A stretch of 64,000 bases of DNA from CAWBYL01 sp963793025. GTDB taxonomy: Bacteria; Actinomycetota; Acidimicrobiia; Acidimicrobiales; Acidimicrobilacustridaceae. The stretch covers positions 1-64,000 of the forward strand of contig CAWBYL010000009.1 of assembly GCA_963793025.1 (NCBI GenBank), in the 5' to 3' direction. Each line of letters opens with the position of its first letter. Within the stretch, counting starts at the first letter, position 1. Position numbers and translations under genes: made by a program. Below the pieces are notes generated by a model, which worked only from the letters and a program-made list of their open reading frames with translations, was not told the origin of the DNA and did no database searches. Below, in pieces: positions 26,713 through 35,422 of the stretch.

Positions 26713-27807
26713 GTGATCCTGGTGGCCAAGATCGGGACCTCGTCGGTCACCGACGACAACGGCGAGATCAGCCGTGACGCCATCGCCAAGCTGTGCGCCG
26801 AGGTGGCCACCGTGCGCAGCCAGGGCCACCAGGTCTGCGTGGTGACGTCAGGGGCCATCGGCGCGGGGCTGCCCGCCCTCGGTCTGGGGGGCGACAAGCG
26901 ACCCCGCGACGCCGTGACCCTGCAGGCCCTCTCCGCTGTCGGCCAGAGCCGGCTCATGGGCGTCTACAACGAGGAGCTGGGCCGCCACGGCCTCGTCGCC
27001 GGTCAGGTCCTGCTCGCCCCGCTCGACTTCGTGGAACGTCGTCAGTACCTCCAGGCGCGCGGGACCTTCCAGCGCCTGCTCGAGCTCGGCGTGGTGCCCG
27101 TCGTCAACGAGAACGACGCCGTGGCCGACGACGAGATCCGCTTCGGTGACAACGACCGGATCGCCGCCCTGGTCGCCCATCTGGTCGGGGCCGACCTGCT
27201 CGTGCTGCTGACCGACACCGTCGGTCTGCTCTCCGCCGATCCTCGACTCGACCCGTCGGCCTCGCTCATCGAGGAGATCGTGGTGATCGACGCCGAGCTC
27301 GAGCGGGTGGCCGGCGGCCCGGGGTCCTCGGGTGGCAGCGGCGGCATGGCCTCGAAGGTGGCGGCCGCGAAGATCGCCGCGTGGTCGGGCGTGCGCACGG
27401 TCATCGCCGCCGCCCATCGCGACGGCGTGCTCCCGGCGGCGGTCGCCGGTGAGCCCGGCGTCGGCACCGTCGTGTTGCCTCACGACCGCGACCTTCCCGC
27501 CCGGAAGCTGTGGATCGCCTTCGCCGTCGGTTCGGCGGGCACCCTCGTGGTCGATCCCGGTGCCCGCACCGCGCTCGAGCGGGGCGGCGTGTCGCTCCTA
27601 CCGGCGGGGGTGGTGGCGGTCCACGGGGACTTCGAGGCCGAGGATGCCGTCGAGGTGGCTGACACCGACGGGCAGGTGTTCGCCAAGGGCCTGGTGCGGA
27701 TCGATGCGAAGGGCGCGGGCGAGCTCGTGGGCCGGCGCAGCGCCGACCTGCCCCACGGCGTGCCGCGCTACCTCGTGCACGCCGACGACCTCGTCATCCT
27801 GCCGTAG
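26713..27807 (+). CDS. proB: glutamate 5-kinase
   Basis: First step of proline synthesis: phosphorylates glutamate. 364 aa with an amino-acid-kinase domain (VAKIGTSSVT, VTSGAIGAG, VNENDAV, GSGGMASKVAAAK) and a C-terminal PUA domain from about residue 275. GTG at 26713, 7 bp after obg. Its 3' end overlaps the convergent membrane-protein gene by 14 bp. proA lies 3.7 kb away rather than adjacent. Confidence 0.96.
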   Translation: MILVAKIGTSSVTDDNGEISRDAIAKLCAEVATVRSQGHQVCVVTSGAIGAGLPALGLGGDKRPRDAVTLQALSAVGQSRLMGVYNEELGRHGLVAGQVLLAPLDFVERRQYLQARGTFQRLLELGVVPVVNENDAVADDEIRFGDNDRIAALVAHLVGADLLVLLTDTVGLLSADPRLDPSASLIEEIVVIDAELERVAGGPGSSGGSGGMASKVAAAKIAAWSGVRTVIAAAHRDGVLPAAVAGEPGVGTVVLPHDRDLPARKLWIAFAVGSAGTLVVDPGARTALERGGVSLLPAGVVAVHGDFEAEDAVEVADTDGQVFAKGLVRIDAKGAGELVGRRSADLPHGVPRYLVHADDLVILP

Positions 27808-28912
27808 CCGCAGGAGGGGCCGGCGGAGCGACGGCGTCGACGCCGGGACGGGCCAGTCGGGCACCCAGCCATGCGGCCGTGACCAGCAGCGCCAGTCCCA
27901 CGACGGCCAGGAGGGCGGCCACCACCCCGGCCTTCGGCCGGTCGCCGGCCACGGCCAGGGCCAGCTGGCCGATGGCGGCGACGCTCAGGAGCGCCCCGAA
28001 CCAGGTGGTGGCCTTGCGTCCGCCCAGCACGCCGGCAACGACCACCACCAGGACGAACATCAGGGGGATGAGCGCCCGCAGCACCGGCTGGTCCGGGGTG
28101 ACGGCGTAGGCGCCGATGGTTCCGCCGATCACGCCGGCCACGATGAGCGGCGTGCCCAGGCCGGGGAGCCCGGACCGGTCCGCCAGCGCGGCGAGGACGA
28201 GGAACACGATGCCCGCGGCCAGGGCGGCCACCGCACCGGCGCGGATACCGTCGGACAGCCCTCGGGTGACCTGCTCGAAGGGTGAGGGGGTGGAGTAGTA
28301 GACGCCATCGGAGGAGTACTGCCGGGGGCCCACCGTCGTGCCGACGGTGACGGCCACCAAGGCGGCCAGGGACCAGGTGGCGAAGACCAGCCCGATGGCG
28401 AGGACGGCCGGTCGGCCCTGGAGGCCGGGGACGACCCAGAGCGCGAGCAGCAGCACGGCCACGACCAGCGTGGGCCACCAGGCGATCGACTCCGACGTCG
28501 GACCGTTGCTGTCGGCGGTGGCCCGGACCACCAGACCGATGGCCACCGCCGGCGCACCGAGGACGGCCAGAACCGTGGCCGCGGGGACCAGCTCCGCCGC
28601 TCGGTCACCGAACCGGACTCGGGCGGCGGGCATCGTCAGCACCAGCCCGCCGGCCCACCCGACCACGACCAGGGCGAGGCCGATGGCGATCAGCACCCAC
28701 GGCGACGGGTCATCGGCCAAACCGATGGCGACGAGGGCGGCCGAGGCGAGCAGTGCGCCCGCCACCGCCGCCATGACCCCGACCACCGTCAGCGGTGGTC
28801 GAGCGCCGAGGTTCCTCCGGAAGCCCTCCGAGAACGGCATCGTGTCGAGGGTCCGAGGTCCAGGACCGCTCCCCGGTGCGCCGTCCGGCATCTGGTAGGT
28901 CGCGTCCGCCAT
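27794..28912 (-). CDS. multi-pass membrane protein of unknown function
   Basis: 372 aa. A hydrophilic N-terminal segment of about 35 residues is followed by roughly ten hydrophobic helices, with an extracytoplasmic-looking loop containing GPRQYSSDGVYYSTPS. No family motif recognised. Start supported by GGGAGG 5 nt upstream and a TAGCGT hexamer at 28957-28962 that overlaps the end of the pspA-like gene. Same strand and directly downstream of that gene, so possibly a partner in envelope maintenance (inference). Confidence 0.6.
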   Translation of the reverse strand: MADATYQMPDGAPGSGPGPRTLDTMPFSEGFRRNLGARPPLTVVGVMAAVAGALLASAALVAIGLADDPSPWVLIAIGLALVVVGWAGGLVLTMPAARVRFGDRAAELVPAATVLAVLGAPAVAIGLVVRATADSNGPTSESIAWWPTLVVAVLLLALWVVPGLQGRPAVLAIGLVFATWSLAALVAVTVGTTVGPRQYSSDGVYYSTPSPFEQVTRGLSDGIRAGAVAALAAGIVFLVLAALADRSGLPGLGTPLIVAGVIGGTIGAYAVTPDQPVLRALIPLMFVLVVVVAGVLGGRKATTWFGALLSVAAIGQLALAVAGDRPKAGVVAALLAVVGLALLVTAAWLGARLARPGVDAVAPPAPPAATAG

Positions 28913-28959
28913 GTCCGCCTCCCGATCGCCACGGCGCCGCCCGCCGTGCCCCGCCGACG

Positions 28960-29709
28960 CTAGCGGGCCGGTGGCTGGGGGAGGGGCAGGCCGAGCTGGG
29001 CCCGCATCTGGTCGAGGCGGGCCACGGCCTCGGCGTTCATGGCGGCCTGTTCGACCTCGAGCATGCGGTCCTGCACCGTCGTGGTGGTCTGGGCCAGCTC
29101 GGCTGCGCCCTGGGCCTTGGCGTAACGCAGCTCGATCTTCTCCCGCACCTCGTCGAAGCTGGGAACGTCCTCGCCCACGGTGGCGTCGAGCGAGGCCACC
29201 GCCCGGTTCATCTGCTCCTGCATCTTGGCCTGGTCGAGCTGGCCCAACAGCTTCTGGCGCTCGCCCAGCTTCTTCTGGAGGGCGGCGGCGTTCTGGGCCA
29301 CGGCCGCCTTGGCCTGCTCCGACGCCTCGGAGGCCTGGTAGACGAGGGCCTTGGTGTCCTCCACCTCCTGCTCCACCGCCACCAGGCGGTTGGCGAAGGC
29401 CTCGGCCGCCGCCGTGTACTCGGTGGTCTTGGCCCCGTCGCCGGCGCGGGCGGCCTGGTCGGCCATCATCAGGGCCTGGCGGGCGTTGGTGGTGAGCCGC
29501 TCGTACTCCTCCATCGACCGGTTGAGGCGGATCTCGGCCTGACGCTGGTTGGCGATGACGTTGGCGGCCTGGTCCTTGAGCCGCTTGTGCTGGTCGTTGG
29601 CCTCACGGATCGCCTGCTCGAGCAGCACCTTGGGATCGGCCTTCTCGTCGAGGGTCGTGTTGGCCTTGGCCCCTGCGTACTTCCACCACCGCTTCAGCGC
29701 GTTCGCCAT
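28960..29709 (-). CDS. PspA/IM30 (phage shock protein A) family protein
   Basis: 249 aa, almost all long alpha-helical coiled coil rich in Gln, Glu and Ala. The N-terminal DEKADPKVLLEQAIREANDQ region is the PspA/Vipp1 signature; members polymerise on membranes and stabilise them (ESCRT-III superfamily). The C-terminus ends Pro-rich (LPLPQPPAR). A TACCCT hexamer lies 7 nt before the ATG. Confidence 0.9.
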   Translation of the reverse strand: MANALKRWWKYAGAKANTTLDEKADPKVLLEQAIREANDQHKRLKDQAANVIANQRQAEIRLNRSMEEYERLTTNARQALMMADQAARAGDGAKTTEYTAAAEAFANRLVAVEQEVEDTKALVYQASEASEQAKAAVAQNAAALQKKLGERQKLLGQLDQAKMQEQMNRAVASLDATVGEDVPSFDEVREKIELRYAKAQGAAELAQTTTTVQDRMLEVEQAAMNAEAVARLDQMRAQLGLPLPQPPAR

Positions 29710-29716
29710 GCCGGGA

Positions 29717-29722
29717 AGGGTA
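29717..29722 (-). promoter_or_regulatory. -10 hexamer of pspA-like gene (leaderless)
   Basis: Minus-strand TACCCT, 7 nt from the ATG at 29709. Confidence 0.5.
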
Positions 29723-29779
29723 TCGGCACCGGCCGGCCAGACACCGGCGGTCCAGGTCAGCGGGGTCGTGGCCGCCCGC

Positions 29780-31447
29780 TCAGTGGTCGACCTCGGAGAC
29801 CGCCTGCTCAGCGGCGGTGGCCTGGGCCGTGGTGAGCGCAGCCCGACCCCGAAGCGACCGCACGAGGGTCAGGTCGTCGGATCCGAGCACGCTCAGGACC
29901 GTGACGTAGACGATGGCGCCGGCGGTCCCGGCCAGCAGCACCTGGAGGAAGGTGTGCACGATCGTCCCCGACCCGATGATGTGGGCCACCAGCCAGATCG
30001 CCGGGGCCATGACGGCCGCCCCGACGATGTAGCGCCCGAGGGCCACGGCGACGGTGGAGCCCATGCCGCCGGCCTGGCGGGCCAGACCGGCCATGGCCAG
30101 CACCGCGCCGACCACATAGGCGAGGGCGAACCCGAGCAGCGCGCCCTGAAAGCCCATGAACGACGCCAGCACGAGCGACAAGACGATCTGCACGACGTTC
30201 TGCACCAGGCTGATCCGGAACGGGGTCCGGGTGTCGCGGCGGGCGTAGAAGCCCCGCATCATGAACAGGAAGGTCACGAAGAAGGGCAGGCCCACGGCCA
30301 GCCAGGCCAGCATCGACCCGGTGAGCTCGACCGACGCATCGGTGAACGACGTGGAGATGAACACGTTGAGCAGCTGCTGCAGCAGCAGGCGGATCGCCGG
30401 TCGAGCGAGCACGACGTAGGCCACCGTCACGGGTATGACGACCACCATGGCCAGTCGGTAGCCCTGGCCCAACCGTTGGCGGTAGCCCCGGTCGTCGCCC
30501 CGGCTGGCCAGCGACGACAACTCGGGCATGAAGGCGGTCATCACCGCCACCGCGATGAGGCCGTAGGGCAGCTGGAAGAACTGCCAGGCGTACTCGAAGC
30601 CCGACGCCGAGCCGACGCCGCTGCCGTTGACGATCGCCTTCATCAACCACAGCGAGACCTGGTTGGCGGCCACGTAGCCCACCATCCAGCCCGACAACCG
30701 GACCACCGAACGCAGCGCCGGGTTGCGGTGGTCGAAGTTCGGACGGATGCGGATGTGGGCCCGCCGCATGGCCGGGAGCAACACGACCACGAGGGCCACG
30801 ATCCCGGCGGTGGTGCCCAGGCCGAGGAGGAACAGCAGCGTTCGGTCGTCGAGGACGTCGTCGATGGTCGGGTCGGTGCCGGCCATGCGCTGGAAGGCCA
30901 GCAGCATGCAGATCACCACGACGTTGTTCAGCACCGGGGCGAAGGCCGGGGCGGCGAAGGAGCGCTTGGCGTTCAACAGGGCGGTGAAAAGGGTGTCGAG
31001 CCCGTAGAGCAGGACCTGAGGCATGAACATCAACAGCAGCGGCACCGCCACCGAGATCTGGAGGTCGGCGGCGGCCTTGTCGCTCTTGAAGATGGTGTAG
31101 GACCGGATGATCAGCGGGGTCAGCACCATGCCCAGCACGGTGACGGCCACCAGCGCGCCGATCACGTAGGTGGCGATGGCGTCGATGGAGCGCTGGTCGT
31201 CGTGCTCCATGCGCTCGACGATGACCGGGATGAGGGTGGCGGCCAGCACCCCGCCCAACATGAGGTCGTAGATGACGTTGGGGGTGGAGTTGGCCAGGTT
31301 GTAGCCGTCGGCCAACGCCATCGTGCCCAGCACGGCGGCCAGCACCGCGGTGCGGGCCAAGCCGGTGATGCGGGAGAGGCCGACGCCGACGGAGATGACC
31401 GCGCTCGAACGCAACAGACCACCGGACCCTGCGCGTCGAGCGGCCAT
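29780..31447 (-). CDS. murJ: lipid II flippase MurJ
   Basis: MOP-superfamily transporter that moves lipid II across the membrane. 555 aa, about 14 membrane helices. Family landmarks: SRITGLARTAVLAAVLG, TPNVIYDLMLGGVLAATLIPV, FAPVLNN, and FEYAWQFFQLPYGLIAVAV. The ATG at 31447 has a TACCGT hexamer 7 nt upstream; the frame stays open far upstream through proA but that extension is not coding. Divergent from proA with only about 60 bp between. Confidence 0.94.
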   Translation of the reverse strand: MAARRAGSGGLLRSSAVISVGVGLSRITGLARTAVLAAVLGTMALADGYNLANSTPNVIYDLMLGGVLAATLIPVIVERMEHDDQRSIDAIATYVIGALVAVTVLGMVLTPLIIRSYTIFKSDKAAADLQISVAVPLLLMFMPQVLLYGLDTLFTALLNAKRSFAAPAFAPVLNNVVVICMLLAFQRMAGTDPTIDDVLDDRTLLFLLGLGTTAGIVALVVVLLPAMRRAHIRIRPNFDHRNPALRSVVRLSGWMVGYVAANQVSLWLMKAIVNGSGVGSASGFEYAWQFFQLPYGLIAVAVMTAFMPELSSLASRGDDRGYRQRLGQGYRLAMVVVIPVTVAYVVLARPAIRLLLQQLLNVFISTSFTDASVELTGSMLAWLAVGLPFFVTFLFMMRGFYARRDTRTPFRISLVQNVVQIVLSLVLASFMGFQGALLGFALAYVVGAVLAMAGLARQAGGMGSTVAVALGRYIVGAAVMAPAIWLVAHIIGSGTIVHTFLQVLLAGTAGAIVYVTVLSVLGSDDLTLVRSLRGRAALTTAQATAAEQAVSEVDH

Positions 31448-31454
31448 CGGGTCC

Positions 31455-31460
31455 ACGGTA
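31455..31460 (-). promoter_or_regulatory. -10 hexamer of murJ (leaderless)
   Basis: Minus-strand TACCGT, 7 nt before the ATG; rules out the long upstream extension of the open frame. Confidence 0.5.
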
Positions 31461-31496
31461 CCGCGCCGCTGGTCGGCCTCCGGGGAAGGGGGCGGG

Positions 31497-31502
31497 TAGC
31501 GT
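31497..31502 (+). promoter_or_regulatory. -10 hexamer of proA (leaderless)
   Basis: TAGCGT ends 8 nt before the GTG at 31511. Back-to-back with the murJ promoter. Confidence 0.55.
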
Positions 31503-31510
31503 GGAGGCCC

Positions 31511-32767
31511 GTGACCACGCCTCCCGCACCGTCGATCGCCGAGCTCGGCCGCCGGGCCAAGGTCGCCTCGCGGCAGCTGGCCACCGCCTCCACCGCCGTC
31601 AAGGACGACGCCCTCCGGGCCGCCGCTGACCTGCTCGTCACCCGCTCGGGGGACATCCTCGAGGCCAACGCGGTGGACGTGGCCACCGCCACCGACGGCG
31701 GCGTGGCCGCCACCGTCATCGACCGCCTCCGCCTCGACCAGCGCCGGGTCGAGGCCATGGCCTCGGGCCTGCGTCAGGTGGCCCTGCTGCCCGATCCCGT
31801 CGGCGAGGTCCTCGACGGTTGGGTGCGACCCAACGGCCTGCGCATCCGCCGGGTCCGGGTGCCCCTCGGTGTGGTCGCCATCATCTACGAGAACCGGCCC
31901 AACGTCACCACCGACGCCGCCGGGCTGTGCCTGAAGTCGGGCAACGCCGCCTTCCTGCGGGGCTCCTCGGGGGCCATCACCTCGAACCGGGCCATCGCCG
32001 AGGTCCTGCGGGAGGCGGTGGCCAAGACCGGTCTCCCCGCCGACGCCGTCGTCCTCGTCTCCGACACCAGCCGCGAGGGCGCCGTGGAGTTCATGCGCCA
32101 GCGCGACTCGATCGACTGCCTCATCCCTCGCGGCGGCCCGTCGCTCATCCGGTCCATCCTCGACAACGCCACCGTGCCCTACGTGATCGACGGGGCGGGG
32201 AACTGCCATGTCTACGTCGACGCCGCCGCCGACCTCGACATGGCCCTCGACGTGGTCGTGAACGCCAAGACCCAGCGGCCCTCGGTGTGCAACGCGGCCG
32301 AGACTCTGCTCGTGCACGCCGACGTGGCCGCCGAGTTCGTGCCCCGAGCCGCCGCCGCCCTGGTCGGCGTGGAGCTGTTGGGGGACGAGCGCACCCGGGC
32401 CCTGGTGCCCTCGGCGGGAGTGGCCGACGAGGACGACTGGGCCGACGAGTTCCTCGACCTGCGGCTGGCCGTCGCCGTCGTCGACGGACTCGACGACGCC
32501 ATCGCCCACATCGCCCGCTACGGGTCGGGCCACAGCGAGGCCATCATCACCTCGTCGCTCACCGCGGCGGAGCGCTTCACGAACGAGGTCGACGCCGCCG
32601 CCGTCGTCGTCAACGCCTCCACCCGATTCGTCGACGGCGAGGAGTTCGGGTTCGGTGCCGAGATCGGCATCTCCACCCAGAAGCTGCACGCTCGCGGCCC
32701 CATGGGGCTGCGCGAGCTCACCTGCGCCAAGTACGTGGTGAACGGCACCGGGCAGACCCGCGGGTAA
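31511..32767 (+). CDS. proA: gamma-glutamyl phosphate reductase
   Basis: Second step of proline synthesis (NADPH-dependent reduction to glutamate semialdehyde). 418 aa. Conserved IYENRPNVTTDAAGLCLKSGNA, SIDCLIPRGG, catalytic Cys in RPSVCNAAETLL, and the C-terminal GFGAEIGISTQKLHARGPMGL signature. GTG start from the leaderless promoter. Confidence 0.97.
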   Translation: MTTPPAPSIAELGRRAKVASRQLATASTAVKDDALRAAADLLVTRSGDILEANAVDVATATDGGVAATVIDRLRLDQRRVEAMASGLRQVALLPDPVGEVLDGWVRPNGLRIRRVRVPLGVVAIIYENRPNVTTDAAGLCLKSGNAAFLRGSSGAITSNRAIAEVLREAVAKTGLPADAVVLVSDTSREGAVEFMRQRDSIDCLIPRGGPSLIRSILDNATVPYVIDGAGNCHVYVDAAADLDMALDVVVNAKTQRPSVCNAAETLLVHADVAAEFVPRAAAALVGVELLGDERTRALVPSAGVADEDDWADEFLDLRLAVAVVDGLDDAIAHIARYGSGHSEAIITSSLTAAERFTNEVDAAAVVVNASTRFVDGEEFGFGAEIGISTQKLHARGPMGLRELTCAKYVVNGTGQTRG

Positions 32768-32795
32768 CGAATCGGGCCCGGTCGCCCGCCGCCGG

Positions 32796-32801
32796 TAAGT
32801 T
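32796..32801 (+). promoter_or_regulatory. -10 hexamer of moxR-like gene (leaderless)
   Basis: TAAGTT ends 6 nt before the ATG at 32808. Confidence 0.5.
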
Positions 32802-32807
32802 CCAGGC

Positions 32808-33710
32808 ATGGATTACCGCTTCGACTCTCCCGCCGCTGTCAGCTCCCGCCTGCGCGACGTCGACTACCTGCCCGACGACGCCATCGCCGGTGTGGTCTTC
32901 CTCGCCGACCGGCTGGGCAAGCCGGTCATGGTGGAGGGGCCGGCGGGCACGGGCAAGACCCAGCTGGCCAAGTCGGTGGCCGAGGTCCTCGGAGCCCGCC
33001 TCATCCGCCTCCAGTGCTACGAGGGCCTCGACGAGTCGAAGGCGCTCTACGAGTGGAACTACAAGAAGCAGCTGCTGCGCATCCAGGCCGAGCGCAACAA
33101 CGAGAGCACCTGGGAGGACATCGAGACCGACATCTTCTCCGACGAGTTCCTCCTCACCCGCCCCCTGCTCGAGGCCATCCGGGCCGACGAGCCGGTGGTG
33201 CTGCTCATCGACGAGGTCGACCGGGTCGAGGTCGAGACGGAGGCCCTCCTGCTCGAGGTGCTCTCCGACTACCAGGTCTCCATCCCCGAGCTCGGCACCA
33301 TCGGGGCCAAGCAGATCCCCATGGTCTTCCTCACCTCGAACAACACCCGTGAGCTGTCCGAGGCCCTCAAGCGTCGCTGCCTGTTCCTGCACATCGACTA
33401 CCCGGACATGGAGCGCGAGAAGGAGATCGTGCTCACCAAGGTTCCCGAGATCACCGAGAACCTGGCCGATCAGGTGTCCCGGATCGTCCGCTCCATCCGT
33501 CAGCTCGAGCTGAAGAAGGCACCGTCGGTGTCCGAGACCATCGACTGGGCCCGAACCCTCCTGCTGTTGGGCGTCGACTCCGTCACCGAGGCCGATGCCG
33601 TCGAGACGCTGAACATCCTCCTCAAGTACCAGAGCGACATCACCCGGGCCACCAAGGAGCTGTCGGGTGACACCGGCGCCCGCCGCCCCGGTGTGCCCCG
33701 CACCTCGTGA
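32808..33710 (+). CDS. MoxR/CoxD-type AAA+ ATPase
   Basis: 300 aa. Walker A GPAGTGKT at 44-51, Walker B VVLLIDEVDRV, arginine-finger region ALKRRCLF. MoxR ATPases work with VWA-domain partners in enzyme or metallocentre maturation; such a partner follows 7 bp downstream. CoxD/CoxE pairs normally accompany molybdenum CO dehydrogenase genes, but none is in this window. Confidence 0.88.
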   Translation: MDYRFDSPAAVSSRLRDVDYLPDDAIAGVVFLADRLGKPVMVEGPAGTGKTQLAKSVAEVLGARLIRLQCYEGLDESKALYEWNYKKQLLRIQAERNNESTWEDIETDIFSDEFLLTRPLLEAIRADEPVVLLIDEVDRVEVETEALLLEVLSDYQVSIPELGTIGAKQIPMVFLTSNNTRELSEALKRRCLFLHIDYPDMEREKEIVLTKVPEITENLADQVSRIVRSIRQLELKKAPSVSETIDWARTLLLLGVDSVTEADAVETLNILLKYQSDITRATKELSGDTGARRPGVPRTS

Positions 33711-33717
33711 CCCGATC

Positions 33718-35190
33718 ATGACCCCCACCGAGGCCGGACCGGCCGAATCCCCGATGCTCGAGCTGCTCACCGGCTTCATCGTGGAGCTGCGCGCCGCCGG
33801 GCTGCCCGTGAGCCTCACCGAGAACCTCGATGCCATGGAGGCCATCACCCACATCCCGATCGAGGACCGGGAGGCCTTCAAGTACGCGCTGGCGGCCACG
33901 CTGGTGAAGAACAACGCGGACTGGCGGGCCTTCGAGACCGTGTTCGAGGTCTTCTTCTCCCTCCGGGGCCGGGAGTTCACCCTCGCCTCCGACGCCGACG
34001 TGTTCGGCGAGCTCGACGAGGACGAGATGAACGCCATGCCCGACGCCGGCGGTCCCGGTGGCGCCGGGGGCGCGGGCGACTCGCTCACCCCGGAGCAGCT
34101 GGCCGCCATGCTGTTCCAGGCCCTGCAGCGGGGCGACGACAGCCTCATGCGGGCCCTGGCCCGCCAAGCCGTCACCCGCTACGCGGGCATGGAGCCGGGC
34201 CGGCCCGTGGGCGGGACCTACTACCTCTACCGCACCCTGCGGAACCTCGACCTCGATGCCGTGCTGGAGAAGCTCGTCGAGGATGCCCGCCAGGATGCCC
34301 CCGAGCAGCTCACCCCGCTCGAGGAACGCCTCGAGCGCGACGAGTTCGAGAGTCGGGTCGACAAGCTGAAGAAGGAGATCGAGGCGGAGATCCGTCGCCG
34401 TCTGGTCGCCGATCGCGGGGTCGAGGCCATGGCCAAGACGCTGCGCAAGCCGTTGCCCGAGGACGTCGACTTCATGCACGCCAGCCGCGAGGAGCTGGTG
34501 GGGCTGCGCAAGGCGATCTATCCGCTCACCCGCAAGCTGGCGGTACGTCTGGCTCGCAAGCGCCGCCACGGCCGCAAGGGGCCGCTCGACTTCCGCAACA
34601 CGGTCCGCCACTCGCTCAGCTACGGCGGGGTTCCCGTCGAGCCCAAGTTCCGCTACCCCCGCCCGGCCAAGCCCGAGATCTTCGTCATCGCCGACATCTC
34701 CGGGTCGGTGGCGGCCTTCGCCCGCTTCACCCTCCAGCTGGTGTACGCCATCTCCCACCAGTTCTCCCGGGTCCGCTCGTTCGTGTTCATCGACGGCCTC
34801 GACGAGGTCACCCGCTTCTTCGAGGGGGTCGACGACATCAACGACGCCGTGCACCGGGTGAACACCGAGGCCGACGTGGTGTGGGTCGACGGCCACTCCG
34901 ACTACGGGCACGCCTTCGAGGTGTTCTGGGAGAAGTACGGCAAGGAGGTCGGGCCCAAGACCACCGTGTTGATCCTGGGCGATGCTCGCAACAACTACCA
35001 CGCGGCCCAGGGCTGGGTCGTGGGCGAGATCCAGAAGCGAGCCCGCCACGTCTACTGGCTCAACCCCGAGCCGAAGGCCTACTGGGACACCGGCGACTCC
35101 ATCGTGGGGGAGTACGGCGCGCACTGCGACGGCACCTACGAGTGCCGCAACCTGCGCCAGCTCGAGAAGTTCGTCGAAGTCCTCGAATAG
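33718..35190 (+). CDS. VWA-domain protein, CoxE-like
   Basis: 490 aa. The C-terminal von Willebrand A domain has an intact metal-ion site DISGS at 326-330. A charged helical middle precedes it (ERLERDEFESRVDKLKKEIE) with GRKGPLDFRNTVRHSL just before the VWA domain. The N-terminal region includes a Gly-rich loop (GGPGGAGGAG). Partner of the MoxR-like ATPase. ATG at 33718 chosen over an in-frame ATG 17 codons upstream, which lies inside the preceding gene. Confidence 0.85.
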   Translation: MTPTEAGPAESPMLELLTGFIVELRAAGLPVSLTENLDAMEAITHIPIEDREAFKYALAATLVKNNADWRAFETVFEVFFSLRGREFTLASDADVFGELDEDEMNAMPDAGGPGGAGGAGDSLTPEQLAAMLFQALQRGDDSLMRALARQAVTRYAGMEPGRPVGGTYYLYRTLRNLDLDAVLEKLVEDARQDAPEQLTPLEERLERDEFESRVDKLKKEIEAEIRRRLVADRGVEAMAKTLRKPLPEDVDFMHASREELVGLRKAIYPLTRKLAVRLARKRRHGRKGPLDFRNTVRHSLSYGGVPVEPKFRYPRPAKPEIFVIADISGSVAAFARFTLQLVYAISHQFSRVRSFVFIDGLDEVTRFFEGVDDINDAVHRVNTEADVVWVDGHSDYGHAFEVFWEKYGKEVGPKTTVLILGDARNNYHAAQGWVVGEIQKRARHVYWLNPEPKAYWDTGDSIVGEYGAHCDGTYECRNLRQLEKFVEVLE

Positions 35191-35260
35191 CCCCTCACAT
35201 CCCCCCCCACATCCCGCGCCGTCGGCCCCGCCCCTCGCCCCCCACCTCGCCCCCCACCTC

Positions 35261-35336
35261 GCCACGTACCTCGCGCCCGCCTCCCTCGCCCCGCCTCCCT
35301 CGCCACGTACCTCGCGCCCGCCTCCCTCGCCCCGCC
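35261..35336. repeat. 41-bp tandem repeat, about two copies
   Basis: The stretch starting GCCACGTACCTCGCGCCCGC recurs 41 bp later with near identity. It lies in a C-rich gap between the VWA gene and palindrome B4, together with CACCTCGCCCC-type repeats. No coding role seen. Confidence 0.7.
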
Positions 35337-35354
35337 GACCCCGACCCCCTTCTA

Positions 35355-35408
35355 CCGAAACGATGCGCTCCTCGCGTGCTGGAGCACGCGTTCGGCGCAT
35401 GGTTTCGG
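35355..35408. repeat. palindromic repeat B4
   Basis: Arms CCGAAACGATGCGC and GCGCATGGTTTCGG (one mismatch) around an inner perfect stem CGCGTGCT / AGCACGCG with a GG loop. Lies 15 bp beyond the stop of the second AbiEi/Vsr-like gene and between convergent genes, so it could also act as a two-way terminator. Confidence 0.88.
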
Positions 35409-35422
35409 GTCGAGAAGTGGAG

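Noticed and set aside
31448..32809. N-terminal extension of murJ through the proA gene
   Set aside because: MurJ homology begins at the ATG at 31447, which also has its own -10 hexamer; the extension is antisense to proA and low-complexity.
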